35,338 bases of DNA from JBOHUC01 sp050733935 (GCA_050733935.1 JBOHUC010000057.1:1-35338); one strand, 5' to 3'; shown: positions 16,154 through 26,237, counted from the stretch's first letter. Made by a program: numbers and translations. The notes: generated by a model not told the origin, from the letters alone.

Positions 16154-17132
16154 CGTCCGCGGCGGCCTTCTCCTTTTCCCTCGCCTTCGCCGTGCGCAGC
16201 GTGACGTTCGCCGCGACGAGCTCGGCCATGAGCGCCTTCTGCAGGTGGAGCCGGTTTTCGGCCTGCTCGATCACGATGCTCCGCGGACCGTCCATGACGG
16301 AATCCGTGACCTCCTCGCCGCGGTGGGCGGGGAGGCAGTGCATGAACAGCGCATCCGGCTTCGCGAGCGCCAGGAGGGCATCGTTCACCTGATAGCCGGC
16401 GAACGCGACCCGGCGCCAGTCGGCTTCGATCTCATGTCCCATGCTCGTCCACGTGTCGGTGTAGACCACGTCCGCGTCGCGCACGGCGTCGAACGGGTCC
16501 CGCACGCGGCGCACCCCGCCGCGCGAGAGGCCTTCGGCCTTGAGGAAGAGACCGGCGTCGGGCTCGAAGCCGTCGGGGACCGCGACCGAGAGCGAGAACC
16601 CGAACAGGGTCGCCGCCTCGAGCCACGAGTGGAGCACGTTGTTGCCGTCGCCGACCCACGCGACCTTGATCGAGTCGAGATCCCGCCCTGCCCGACGGAT
16701 CGTGTAGAGATCCGACAGGATCTGGCACGGATGCGAGAAGTCCGTGAGCGCGTTGATTACCGGGATCGTCGCGTGGCTCGCGAGCTCGGTCACCAGGTGA
16801 TGCGAGAACGTGCGGATCACGATCAGCTCGCACATCCCGGACAGGACGTGCGCGACGTCCGGGATGGACTCGCGTCCGTGCTCGGAGACTTCGGCCGCCC
16901 CGAGATCCACGACGTCGCCCCCCAGGTCGTGCATGCCGACCGTGAACGACACGCGCGTGCGAAGCGACGGCTTGTGGAAGACGAGCGCGGCCGTCCGCCC
17001 GGCGAGCGGGCGCGGCGCATTCCGCGTGCCGCGCAGGTCGCGCAGGCGCTCCGCCTGGACGAACAGGTTGTCGAGCCAGCCCCGATCGAGCCCGATCAGG
17101 TCCACGAGATGCCGGGGTGTCACGTGCGTCAC
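16071..17132 (-). CDS. argF: Ornithine carbamoyltransferase
   Basis: This 353-aa enzyme condenses ornithine and carbamoyl phosphate to citrulline. The carbamoyl-phosphate loop is S56-L-R-T-R, a variant of the usual STRTR. HPCQ (in DFSHPCQILSDL), DGNNV, the SMG loop (TWTSMGHE) and the catalytic H265-C266-L-P-A-H-R-G-E-E motif are intact; the last is of ornithine type, not acetylornithine type. The start is GTG, nine bases after AAGGAG, 14 bp past the end of the GNAT gene; the open frame upstream of it belongs to no family. After the last family helix (about residue 328) there is an Ala/Pro tail (PAPPAPPAPPAP) that is odd for this enzyme. It is the last gene of the arginine operon and converges on ndh with 83 bp of overlap. 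Confidence 0.92.
   Translation of the reverse strand: MTHVTPRHLVDLIGLDRGWLDNLFVQAERLRDLRGTRNAPRPLAGRTAALVFHKPSLRTRVSFTVGMHDLGGDVVDLGAAEVSEHGRESIPDVAHVLSGMCELIVIRTFSHHLVTELASHATIPVINALTDFSHPCQILSDLYTIRRAGRDLDSIKVAWVGDGNNVLHSWLEAATLFGFSLSVAVPDGFEPDAGLFLKAEGLSRGGVRRVRDPFDAVRDADVVYTDTWTSMGHEIEADWRRVAFAGYQVNDALLALAKPDALFMHCLPAHRGEEVTDSVMDGPRSIVIEQAENRLHLQKALMAELVAANVTLRTAKAREKEKAAADVTPPATTSPTPAPPAPPAPPAPAAAQV
16096..16122. repeat. Short GC tandem repeat coding two protein tails
   Basis: About three copies of a GGCGGAGCG-like 9-bp unit lie here. On the plus strand they encode the AERAERAE part of the Ndh tail; on the minus strand they encode the PAPPAPPAP part of the ArgF tail. Confidence 0.75.
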
Positions 17133-17146
17133 TCCGTTCGTCTCCT

Positions 17147-17723
17147 TCAGGTTTGCGACGGCTCTGGAGCCGTCTGCGGTGCGGCCTGTGTCGGCCCGCC
17201 CACCGGGACGCGCCACGCGCTCGCTCGCTCGCGCGCCTTTTGCGACGCGCCGGGAACCAGGTCCATCTCGACTGCGATCTCGTCGCACGCATGTCGCCGC
17301 GGGCACATCACGCAATCGGTCCACACCTTCCGCGGCATGTGCTCGCGGTCCGCGACCTTGAAGCCGACGCGCTCGAAGAAACCGACTTCGCGCGTGAGCG
17401 CGATCACGCGCGGCAGGCCGATGGAGCGGGCGTCCTCGACCACGGCGGCGACCAAAGCGGCGCCGAGCCCCTTCCCGTGCGCGTCCGGCCGCACGGCGAG
17501 CGAGCGCACCTCGCCCATGTCGCGCCACAGGATGCGGAGCGCGGCACAGCCGATGATCGAGCCGACCTCGTCGAGCGCCACGTGGAACTCGCGGATCGAG
17601 CGGTACAGCTCACCGGTCGAGCGCGGCAGGAGCGAGCCGTCTTCGACGTAGCGGGCCATGACCGCCGCAATCCCGGGCACGTCCTCGACGCGCGCGCGGC
17701 GCAGCGTGATGCCGGTCGTCGTA

Positions 17724-17731
<8 letters not shown>
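17147..17731 (-). CDS. GNAT N-acetyltransferase, ArgA-like N-acetylglutamate synthase
   Basis: This protein of about 194 aa has a GNAT fold with the acetyl-CoA loop VRPDAHGKGLGAAL (motif A) and the GEVRSLAV strand before it. The GFFERVGFKVADREHMPRKVWTDCVMCPRRHACDE block is typical of the short N-acetylglutamate synthases found in arginine clusters. The three Cys (CVMC...C) and a His there could bind metal. It should acetylate glutamate with acetyl-CoA, the first step of arginine synthesis. A 34-residue tail of Gln, Pro and Ala follows. The GTG start (17731) overlaps the argG stop by 8 bp in another frame and lies 12 bases after AGGAGG. The position in the operon supports the role; no other NAGS or argJ is present in the window. 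Confidence 0.85.
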
Positions 17732-18961
<1,230 letters not shown>

Positions 18962-18965
<4 letters not shown>

Positions 18966-20251
18966 GAGGCAGCTTCCTCCTTTGGGGCATGCGCGCGCTC
19001 GAGATCATCGAGCGCGCCGTCGAGGCGCGAGAGGCCCTCGGCCATCTCTGCGTCGGTCACGTTGAGCGGCGGCAGCACGCGCACTGCGCGCTCGCCTCCG
19101 CGAATCAAGAGAAGCCCGCGTGCCCGTGCGGCCGCGACGAGCGCCGACGGATCGAAGAGTGCATCGGGCGCGAGCTCGATCGCCGTGAGGAGCCCGAGGC
19201 CGCGCGCTTCGCGGAGCGTCGCTCGGTGCTTTGCGACCAGCGCGTCGAGTCCCGTGCGGAGCGCCTTGCCCTGCCGGCGCACGCGCGCCAGGAGCGAGCG
19301 CTTCGACGTCCGCTCGACGATCCAGAGACCGGCCGCGGCGGCGACCGGATTCCCGCCGAACGTCGTCCCGTGCTGGCCCGGACCGAGGGTTGCGGCCGAC
19401 GCGGCCGTGAGAAGGACCGCAGCGAGCGGGAAGCCTCCGCCGAGTGCCTTGCTCAGCACAGTGATGTCGGCGCGCACGCCGAAGTGCTCGGCCGCGAGGA
19501 AGCGGCCTGTCCGGCCGACCCCCGACTGGACCTCGTCGAAGATGAGCAGGGCTCCGACCTCGTCGCAGCGCTTCCGCAACGCCTGGAGGAACGCGCGCGT
19601 CGCCGGAACCGCGCCCGCCTCGCCCTGAATGGGCTCGACGAGGACGGCGCACGCGCGCTCCTCCACGGCGTCCGCGATCGCCGCAACATCGTTGTACGGC
19701 GCGAACCGCACGCCGGGAATGAGCGGCTCGAACGGCGCGCGATAGGGGGGATTCCAGGTCGCCGAGAGGGCGAAGCCCGTGCGCCCGTGGAACCCGCCGG
19801 TGAACGCGACGATGTCGCGGCCCGGCCGGTCGAGCGCGTGTGCGCGGGCGCGCGCGAACTTGAGCGCCGCCTCGATCCCCTCGGTCCCCGAATTCGCGTA
19901 GAACACGCGCTCGTAGCCCGTGAGCTCCGTCAGTCGCTTCGCAAGCTCGATGCCCGGCGCGTGGGCGAACAAGTTCGAGCAGTGGCCGAGCACGTTCATC
20001 TGCTTCGCGACCGCGCGCGCGAGGCCCTTCGGCGCGTGGCCGAACGGGTTGACCGCGATCCCGCTCACGAAGTCGAGATAGCGGCGGCCCGTCCGGTCCT
20101 CGACCCACGCGCCCGAGCCGCGCGCGAGCTCGAGCCGGGGCAGCGGATAGAGCGGCGCGAGAAGCCCGACCTCCGCATCGGCGAGCGCCCGGTTCGGCGC
20201 AACGTCGGCCGGAGAAGGCGCGCCGGCAGACGTGCCGCCGGCGCGAGGCAA
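18962..20251 (-). CDS. argD: Acetylornithine aminotransferase
   Basis: This 429-aa class-III PLP aminotransferase converts N-acetylglutamate semialdehyde to N-acetylornithine (it may also serve lysine synthesis). Visible motifs are YLDFVSGIAVNPFGH, the phosphate-binding NSGTEGIEAALKFAR, GGFHGRT, the FDEVQSGVGRTG block with the PLP Asp, and the Schiff-base Lys268 in VLSKALGGG, followed by HGTTFGGNP. The start was set at TTG 20251 because AGGAGG lies five bases before it. A GTG at 20269 (six residues longer) is possible but has a poor ribosome site. The frame is open upstream into argB, without homology. The stop overlaps argG. Confidence 0.93.
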
Positions 20252-20279
20252 CGCGGCCTCCTGTCCCACGATCGAGGTC

Positions 20280-21152
20280 TCAGCCAGGGGACACCCCCTC
20301 CGGAACGATCCGGTTCGTTGGGCTCGCGACGGGCGCAGAGGCGCCGCCTTCGAGCGTGAGACGCGTGCCGCGCAGGACCTCGGTCCCGGCCGCGGCGTCC
20401 GTCTCGCGAGCGAGAATCCGTTCGAGCGTGCTCGTTCCCGACCACGCGGAAATCCAAACTTCCGGGACTCCCCGGTCGAGTGCCGTCCTCGCGCACGCAA
20501 GCTTCGGTCCCATGCCGCCGCCGACCTGCGGACTGGCGAGTGCGGCCTCGAGCGCGTCGCGATCGAGCTCCGGCACGACCGCGCCGTCGAGCACGAGCCC
20601 GGGCGTGTCCGACAGGAGCACGAGCGCGCGCGCGCTGACGGCCGGAGCGACGGCGGCCGCCAGATCGTCGGCGTTGAGATTCAGGAGCCGGCTCTCCGTT
20701 GCGCCGATACTCGCGAGCACCGGCGTCCGTCCGCTCGCGAGGAGATCGCGCAGGAGGCCCGCCTCGATGCTCTCGACCCTTCCGACCTCTCCGAGCGCCG
20801 CATCCGCGTGCGGTTCGACCCGTGCGATGCCGCCGTCGAGCGCCGAGAGCCCGACCGCGTCGACACCGTGGGCCCGGAGTGCCGCGACGAGCCGCTTGTT
20901 CGCAAGACCCGCGAGCACCGCGGTCGCGACCTCGAGCGTCCGCGGATCGGTGACGCGCCGGCCTCCGTGGAAGCGTGGCGCGTGTCCGAGCTGCTCGGAC
21001 CAGCGGCTCACTTCCGCGCCGCCGCCGTGGACGACGATCACGTCGACTCCGCGCGCGCGCAGCGCCGCGATCGCAGGCCCCAGCTCTTCGGAAGCACTCG
21101 TCTCCTCGAGCGCGCGTCCTCCGACCTTGAGCACCAACGGGGCCGCGCTCAA
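20280..21152 (-). CDS. argB: Acetylglutamate kinase
   Basis: This 290-aa amino acid kinase phosphorylates N-acetylglutamate. Recognisable motifs are LVLKVGGRAL at the start, VVHGGGAEVS, the ATLAxxLANK-type segment (ATAVLAGLANKRLVAAL), LNLNADDLAAAVA, LLSDTPGLVLDG, and GGGMGPKLACA near the C-terminus. The start is a TTG that overlaps the argC stop (TTGA), with GGGAG six bases upstream. Reading the frame further back, through argC, would give a 720-residue product with no homology, which is an artefact of GC-rich overlap. The N-terminal arginine-sensing helix of feedback-inhibited kinases is absent, so inhibition by arginine may be weak. Confidence 0.94.
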   Translation of the reverse strand: MSAAPLVLKVGGRALEETSASEELGPAIAALRARGVDVIVVHGGGAEVSRWSEQLGHAPRFHGGRRVTDPRTLEVATAVLAGLANKRLVAALRAHGVDAVGLSALDGGIARVEPHADAALGEVGRVESIEAGLLRDLLASGRTPVLASIGATESRLLNLNADDLAAAVAPAVSARALVLLSDTPGLVLDGAVVPELDRDALEAALASPQVGGGMGPKLACARTALDRGVPEVWISAWSGTSTLERILARETDAAAGTEVLRGTRLTLEGGASAPVASPTNRIVPEGVSPG

Positions 21153-22264
21153 ACGGGGCTCCCGTGGCGGGGAAGGGCCGTCGTCTCGGGCCAGCCGAGC
21201 ATGAGATTCAGGTTCTGAATCGACTGTCCGGCCGCCCCCTTCCCCAGATTGTCGAGTGCGGCGGTTGCAAGGAGCACGGTGCCGTCGAACAGCGTCATGA
21301 CCTGCACGTCGACGCGGTTCGATCCGCGCACGTTCCGGGTCTCCGGCCCTTCGCCGGCCCTGAGCACGCGCACGAACGGCTCGTCCGCGTAGCGCGCTTC
21401 GTACGCGCGCCGCGCTTCCTCCTGCGTCACCGGGCGCGCGAGCGGCGCCTGGGCCGTAAGCAGGATCCCGCGCGCCATCGGGACGAGCTGTGGCGCAAAC
21501 GCGACCCGCGGAGCCCGAGTTCCCTTGCCCGCGGTCCGGGCGAGCGTGCGCTCCATCTCGGGAACGTGCGCGTGCTCCGTGCCCACCTTGTAGAACGCCG
21601 CCCCGCCGTCGAGCTCGACGAACGAAGTGCGGAGTGTTGCAGCACGCCCGGCGCCACTCGCTCCTGAAAGCGCGCTCACGACCACGTCTCCACCCAGCCA
21701 GCCCTGCTCGGCGGCGGGCAGGAGCGCAAGGGCTGCCGCGGTTGCGTAGCAGCCCGGGTTCGCGATGCGCGAAGCGTCGCGAATCTCTGTGCGGAACGCC
21801 TCGGGCAGTCCATACACGTAGCCGGCCGAGCCGTCCCGGTGATCCGACGACAGGTCGATGGTGCGCGCGCCTTCGACGGCCGAGGCGAGCGCGGCACTCT
21901 CCGCGAGGAGTCCGCGCCACCCGCCATGCGGCAGACAGGCGATGACAGTGTCGCAGGCGCCGTCCTCGAGCCGTGACACGAGACCCGCCACATCCACGAC
22001 CGGCGGGAGATGTCCGGCGCGGGGATCGATGCCCGCGAGCACGTCGGAGGCCGTCCGGCCTTCGGCGTCGCGTGAGACGATCGCCACGATTTCCACACCC
22101 GGATGACCGAGTGCCAAGCGGACGAACTCCGATCCCGAATACCCGGAGGCGCCGAGCACGACGGCGCGCGCGGTGCGGGTCCCGCCCGCGGCCGGCGCAG
22201 TCGCCGGCACACCCGTCGCGGCAGCCGTCGTGGTCGCCGACTCCGTGGGGAGGGGGGCGTTCAC
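21149..22264 (-). CDS. argC: N-acetyl-gamma-glutamyl-phosphate reductase
   Basis: This 371-aa enzyme reduces N-acetylglutamyl phosphate with NADPH. The Rossmann motif GASGYSGSEFVRLAL is near residue 39, ACLPHGG near 119, and the catalytic Cys172 in NPGCYAT. The VSALSGASGAGR segment and the late FDNLGKGAAGQSIQNLNLMLG-like block (here LDNLGKGAAGQS) are typical. About 30 Ala/Thr-rich residues precede the Rossmann fold; these are longer than usual and may be a start-site extension. The GTG start overlaps the argR stop (GTGA). The stop overlaps argB. Confidence 0.95.
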   Translation of the reverse strand: MNAPLPTESATTTAAATGVPATAPAAGGTRTARAVVLGASGYSGSEFVRLALGHPGVEIVAIVSRDAEGRTASDVLAGIDPRAGHLPPVVDVAGLVSRLEDGACDTVIACLPHGGWRGLLAESAALASAVEGARTIDLSSDHRDGSAGYVYGLPEAFRTEIRDASRIANPGCYATAAALALLPAAEQGWLGGDVVVSALSGASGAGRAATLRTSFVELDGGAAFYKVGTEHAHVPEMERTLARTAGKGTRAPRVAFAPQLVPMARGILLTAQAPLARPVTQEEARRAYEARYADEPFVRVLRAGEGPETRNVRGSNRVDVQVMTLFDGTVLLATAALDNLGKGAAGQSIQNLNLMLGWPETTALPRHGSPV

Positions 22265-22758
22265 TTCGTGGCCCCCCGTTTGCCGTTCGTCCCGTGGCCG
22301 TTTCCGGCCGCGAGATCATCGAGGTGATGCTTGAACCGCCGCGCGTGCTTCGTATCGCGCATGACGACGAGCAGCGTGTCGTCACCCGCCACCGACCCGA
22401 GCGTCCCCGGGAACGCGAGGAGATCGATCGCGCGTCCGACACCGTTCGCGTGTCCCGGAGGCGTCTTCACGACGACCAGGTTCTCCGCCACGTCCACGGC
22501 GTTCACGAAGGCCTGGAGGTCGAGCCGCATGCGCGCGCGGTCGAATGCCTCGACCGCGGGCGTCGGCAGCGCGTAGAACGTCGCTCCGTCCGGCCCGGGT
22601 CCTTTGCCGACGCCGAGGACCCGAAGGTCCCGCGACAGCGTGGCCTGGGTGACGTCGTGACCTTGGCGCCCGAGCGCACGCGCGAGAGCCTCCTGGCTCG
22701 TGAAGCGGCGCTCGGAGAGAAGCTGGGTCAGGGCGGTCAGGCGGCGGCTGCGCGACAT
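22261..22758 (-). CDS. argR: Arginine repressor
   Basis: This 165-aa ArgR/AhrC-type regulator has an N-terminal winged helix (residues 1-70, with HDVTQATLSRDLRVLGV containing the recognition helix) and a C-terminal oligomerisation and arginine-binding domain (85-150). The GTLGSVAGDDTLLVVMRD segment is a variant of the usual GT-(I/V)-AGDDTI-L core. A short Gly/Lys tail follows. The ATG has AGGAGG seven bases upstream. As first gene of the cluster, downstream of its own probable operator, it most likely represses the whole run when arginine is high. Confidence 0.93.
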   Translation of the reverse strand: MSRSRRLTALTQLLSERRFTSQEALARALGRQGHDVTQATLSRDLRVLGVGKGPGPDGATFYALPTPAVEAFDRARMRLDLQAFVNAVDVAENLVVVKTPPGHANGVGRAIDLLAFPGTLGSVAGDDTLLVVMRDTKHARRFKHHLDDLAAGNGHGTNGKRGATK

Positions 22759-22765
22759 CGGAAAT

Positions 22766-22812
22766 CCTCCTTTCGAGACGCATGATTATGCAGGCGGGTG
22801 CATGGAACGCAA
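22766..22812 (-). promoter_or_regulatory. Arginine operon promoter, ArgR box-like palindrome and RBS
   Basis: On the minus strand, -35 TTGCGT (22807-22812) and -10 CATAAT (22785-22790) are 16 bp apart. The -10 lies inside the palindrome GCAT-nnnn-ATGC (22780-22791), an AT-richer patch in GC-rich DNA that loosely resembles one half of an ARG box pair. A second GCAT-like half lies at 22799-22803. AGGAGG (22766-22771) is the argR ribosome site. Bound ArgR would block polymerase. Confidence 0.55.
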
Positions 22813-23053
22813 ATGGGAATCCGGGCGGGTGACGAAAGCTTTGCGTTCCCCGCGCCGCGAGCCGCGCTCGGTGCGGGTGTCGAGAGCGCTCCGAAAGCCG
22901 CGAGCGCGGGAGATCGCGGCCGCCGCGGACCGCAAACGGGCCGTCGAGGGTTCGGAAGCCCTTGTTGGGCACAAGGATGCGCGTGCCGTTGCCCCGCGGC
23001 CGGACGCAACCGAACGCTTGCCAGCGCGCGGCGTCTCCCGGAAGATGCGGGCC
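22813..23053. other. Divergent intergenic region argR / response regulator
   Basis: Beyond the arg promoter nothing firm is seen. A small hairpin CCTTGT-TGGGC-ACAAGG lies at 22960-22976. The frame is open upstream of the response regulator but its codons give an Arg-rich product without homology. Confidence 0.4.
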
Positions 23054-24088
23054 ATGGAAGAGCGCGCCTCTGCAGAGTCCGCCGCCCCGCCCGGCCAGCT
23101 CGGGCGGATTCTGGTGGTCGACGACGACCCGCAGGTCCGCTACCTGCTCCGCTACCTCCTGACCGCGGAAGGTTACGAGGTCGACGACGCGGCGACGGGC
23201 GACGAGACGCTCGACCGCCTCGGCGCGCATGCCCCGGACGTGATCCTGCTCGACCTCCACCTGGACGGCCGCTTCAGCCACGACGTGGTCGCGATGCTCC
23301 GGAACGACCCCCGGACGCGGTTCGTGCCGGTCGTCCTCATCACCGGAGGCGCCGCCCGGAAGGACAAGCTCGACGCGATCGCCGCGGGCGTGACCGACTT
23401 CCTGTCGAAGCCGTTCGACACCGAGGAGCTCCTTGCGCGCATCCGCGCCCTCGTAAGGCTCAAGCGCTACACGGACGTGTTTGAGGAGGCGCGCGAGGTG
23501 ATCATCGCGCTCGCCGCGACGATCGACGCGCGGGACCCGTACACTTCTGGCCACAGCGAGCGCGTTTCGTACTACGCGGAGCTTCTCGGGCGGAAGGCGG
23601 GGGTGAGCGAGGAGGAGAGGATGATCCTCCACTATGGCGGGCTGTTCCACGACATCGGAAAAGTCGCAGTGCCGGATGCGATTCTCTTGAAGCCCGACAA
23701 GCTCACGCCGGAGGAGCGGTCCGAAGTCCAGCGTCATCCGGTCGTCGGACGGAATCTCCTGCGCAGCATGCGGACGCTCGAAGCCGCGATCCCGATCGTC
23801 TACCACCACCATGAGCGCTTCGACGGCTCCGGTTACCCGGAGGGCCTGGCCGGGGAATCGATCCCGCTCCTTGCGCGGATCACGACCATCGCCGACGTCT
23901 ACGACGCGCTCACGACCGTCCGGCCGTACCGCGGCGCGCTCACGCGCGACCACGCGCTCGAGCTCATGGACGGGGAAATGAAAAAAGGCTGGCTCGATCC
24001 CAGCCTGTACGGCCTCTTCCGCGGCACCATCGAGAACCTCCCGGAGGGATTCCTGCCGGGAGGTGAAGAGGCGTCGAGCGCGGGATAG
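23054..24088 (+). CDS. HD-GYP response regulator (RpfG-like c-di-GMP phosphodiesterase)
   Basis: This 344-aa cytosolic two-component output protein has a receiver domain at about 15-130. It carries the acidic pair in VVDDDPQ, phospho-acceptor Asp67 in LLDLHLD, and a late Lys in LSKPFD. An HD-GYP phosphodiesterase occupies about 150-330. The metal ligands and signature are intact: GHSERV, H199-D200 in FHDIGK, YHHHERFDGSGYP (G260-Y261-P262) and IADVYDALT. It should hydrolyse cyclic di-GMP when phosphorylated. No histidine kinase lies next to it. ATG 23054 follows GGAAG at nine bases; ATG 23045 is an alternative three codons longer. Confidence 0.93.
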   Translation: MEERASAESAAPPGQLGRILVVDDDPQVRYLLRYLLTAEGYEVDDAATGDETLDRLGAHAPDVILLDLHLDGRFSHDVVAMLRNDPRTRFVPVVLITGGAARKDKLDAIAAGVTDFLSKPFDTEELLARIRALVRLKRYTDVFEEAREVIIALAATIDARDPYTSGHSERVSYYAELLGRKAGVSEEERMILHYGGLFHDIGKVAVPDAILLKPDKLTPEERSEVQRHPVVGRNLLRSMRTLEAAIPIVYHHHERFDGSGYPEGLAGESIPLLARITTIADVYDALTTVRPYRGALTRDHALELMDGEMKKGWLDPSLYGLFRGTIENLPEGFLPGGEEASSAG

Positions 24089-24104
24089 CCGCGCCCCCGT
24101 CGTT

Positions 24105-24806
24105 CTACTTCAAATCGAACAGCAGAATCTCGGCCGGCGTGGTCGCCTCGATGCGAAGCGCGGACTCATCCTCGATTGCGGCCCCGTCGCCCTGGGCAAG
24201 GGACTGGCCGTTCAGCGTCACACTCCCGCGCGCGACCTGGAGCCACGCTGCGCGTCCGGGGGCGAGCTCGTGCGTCACGCGCTCTCCGCCTCCGAGGACG
24301 GTCGCGTAGAGCTTCGCGTCCTGCCGGATCGTGAGCGATCCATCGCTCCCGTCGCGCGACGCGACGAGCCTGAGCCTCCCGCGCCGCTCGTCGAGCGGAA
24401 ACGCCTTCTGCTCGTAGCCCGGCTTCCCGCCGCGCACTTCGGGCACGATCCAGATCTGGAGGAAGTGGACTTCCTCGGTACGCGACGCGTTCGCTTCGCT
24501 GTGCGTCACACCGGTCCCGGCGCTCATCCGTTGCACTTCGCCCGGACGAATGACCGACCCCGTTCCGGTGCTGTCCCGATGCTCGAGACCGCCTTCGAGC
24601 ACGTAGGAGAGGATCTCCATGTCGCGATGCCCGTGCGGCGGGAATCCGGCTCCGCCGCGCACGCGGTCCTCGTTGATGACGCGCAGCGTCCGGAATCCCA
24701 TGTGCTCGGGATCGTAATAGTCCGAAAAGGAAAACGCATGCCGCGTGTCGAGCCAGCCGTGGTCGGCGTGGCCGCGTTCGCCGGCCTTCCTGAGGGTGAT
24801 CACCAT
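24105..24806 (-). CDS. Pirin family protein
   Basis: This bicupin protein of about 233 aa is clearly a pirin (YhhW/quercetinase-like). The metal site is formed by PPHGHRDMEILSYVLEG (two His, then Glu region) and THSEANAS further on. The LDTRHAFSFSDYYDPEHMGF start is diagnostic. Bacterial pirins can cleave quercetin or act as redox-sensitive regulators; which applies here is unknown. ATG 24806 lies very close to GGAGG; a GTG one codon later or an ATG 17 codons earlier are alternatives. It converges on the response regulator gene, with 16 bp between the stop codons. Confidence 0.92.
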   Translation of the reverse strand: MVITLRKAGERGHADHGWLDTRHAFSFSDYYDPEHMGFRTLRVINEDRVRGGAGFPPHGHRDMEILSYVLEGGLEHRDSTGTGSVIRPGEVQRMSAGTGVTHSEANASRTEEVHFLQIWIVPEVRGGKPGYEQKAFPLDERRGRLRLVASRDGSDGSLTIRQDAKLYATVLGGGERVTHELAPGRAAWLQVARGSVTLNGQSLAQGDGAAIEDESALRIEATTPAEILLFDLK

Positions 24807-24989
24807 GACCTCCGGGCCCGCACGGAGCGGGCCATTCGATTGGAAACGTGCACCCATGGGATGCGGCCGAGGGCCTCCTGGATTCGCCGCGCTTCGCGGG
24901 TCGACAGCCTCGGGTCGGGTGACCTAGACTCGAACCGATTCCCATTCGACCCGCCATCGCCCGCCCCAGGGGCCTTACAGGAGGATCGA

Positions 24990-26237
24990 TTGCAGAGCCA
25001 GGGCAGCCTGAGAGAACGAGTTATGGCCATTCTTGCCGGAACGTTCCTCGGGCTCGCCGCCGGGCGCGCCCTGCCGTCGTTCGCGGCGCCGCCACCCACG
25101 GCCCAACAGATCCTTTCGCGGACCGCCGATAATTATCGCGGGGTCGCGCGCTATGCGTTCGAGGGCGTATTGCGCACCGACATGACGTATCAGGGCCAGT
25201 ACCAGAACATCTCGGTCGACGTGCGCGGCGCGTTCGAGCGCCCCGGCAAGTACCGGCTCATGCTCGAAAGCCAGGCCGGGAGCTCGGCGTTCGTGAGCGA
25301 CGGCGACAGCGTGACCACGTACTCGGGTCAGCTCGGCCAGTACTCGCGCTCGCCGTGGGTCGCGCCGAATCCAGGCGGGCGCCACAGCCTTCCCGGGTTC
25401 GATCCGGGCGGGGGACATCCGTTCTCGGGTTACGAGCGGATGGACGAGAACCTCGTGAGCGCGAGCGTCGAGCGCATGGACACGCTCGAGGTCGGCGGCC
25501 GGCAGGCCCCCGCGTGGGTCGTCAGCGTCGCGTACGACCCTGCTTCGATCGGCTCGGACAGTCTCACGACGATCCAGGGAAAGACGTTCTGGATCGACGC
25601 GAGAACGGGGCACGTCCTCCGCGATGCCGTCGTCATCCAGCGCCACTCGCCGGGTGTGGCCGATACGCTCACGATGCGCCAGTCCGCGGACTACAAGGTG
25701 ACCTCCTGGGACGAGCCGTTGCCCGACACGACGTTCGCGTTTCGTCCGCCGGCCGGGTCGGTTCCGGTCGCGCAGATCGGCGCCGGAGGAGCGGTGGCGG
25801 CCGCGGGGGACGGCAAGTGGTCGGGGAAGGCGGCGGTCGACTTCACGCTCCCGGACCTCGCGGGCAAGTCGCACAAGCTGAGCGCGCAGAAGGGCAAGGT
25901 CGTGCTCGTCAACTTCTGGGCGACGTGGTGCGGTCCGTGCCGGCGCGAGATGCCGGAGATCCAGAAGCTGTACGACGAGTTCAAGGGAAAGGGGCTCTCG
26001 GTCTACGGCGTGAACTGCAGCGAGAGCACGGCCAAGGCGAAGAACTACGTGACGAACAACAAGTACACGTTTCCGATTCTGCTCGATACGAGCGGCGCCG
26101 TTCAGGAGCAGTACGGCGTCGAGGGCATCCCCACGGTCCTCATCGTGGATCGGGCAGGAACGGTCTCCGCCCACTACGTCGGCGCCCAATCGGGAGCGAC
26201 GCTGCGCGCGGGATTGAAGAAGGCCGGGCTCGAATGA
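24990..26237 (+). CDS. Periplasmic thioredoxin (TlpA-like) fused to DUF2092/LolA-like domain
   Basis: This 415-aa exported protein has a signal peptide (MQSQGSLRER then VMAILAGTFLGLAAG, cleavage near SFAA). A DUF2092/LolA-like lipid-binding-type beta domain covers about 35-255, with the FERPGKYRLMLES and KTFWIDARTGHVLRDAV blocks. A TlpA/AhpC-TSA thioredoxin domain follows at about 275-415, with redox site C314-G-P-C317 in WATWCGPCRREMP and the cis-Pro motif GIPTVLIVD. It probably reduces disulfides or cytochrome c precursors in the periplasm while binding a hydrophobic ligand. TTG 24990 was chosen because AGGAGG lies five bases before it and it gives a complete signal peptide; the ATG at 25023 would remove the basic n-region. 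Confidence 0.86.
   Translation: MQSQGSLRERVMAILAGTFLGLAAGRALPSFAAPPPTAQQILSRTADNYRGVARYAFEGVLRTDMTYQGQYQNISVDVRGAFERPGKYRLMLESQAGSSAFVSDGDSVTTYSGQLGQYSRSPWVAPNPGGRHSLPGFDPGGGHPFSGYERMDENLVSASVERMDTLEVGGRQAPAWVVSVAYDPASIGSDSLTTIQGKTFWIDARTGHVLRDAVVIQRHSPGVADTLTMRQSADYKVTSWDEPLPDTTFAFRPPAGSVPVAQIGAGGAVAAAGDGKWSGKAAVDFTLPDLAGKSHKLSAQKGKVVLVNFWATWCGPCRREMPEIQKLYDEFKGKGLSVYGVNCSESTAKAKNYVTNNKYTFPILLDTSGAVQEQYGVEGIPTVLIVDRAGTVSAHYVGAQSGATLRAGLKKAGLE

Noticed and set aside
21153..22442. An N-terminal extension of argB through argC
   Set aside because: The frame is open but has no homology; the TTG overlapping the argC stop has a ribosome site and gives a standard-length kinase.
22700..23053. An N-terminal extension of the HD-GYP regulator into argR
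   Set aside because: The added residues are Arg-rich without pattern; ATG 23054 has a good ribosome site directly before the receiver domain.
25390..25412. A T-loop-like GGTTCGATCC as a tRNA
   Set aside because: It lies in the coding frame of the thioredoxin fusion and no acceptor or anticodon stem fits around it.
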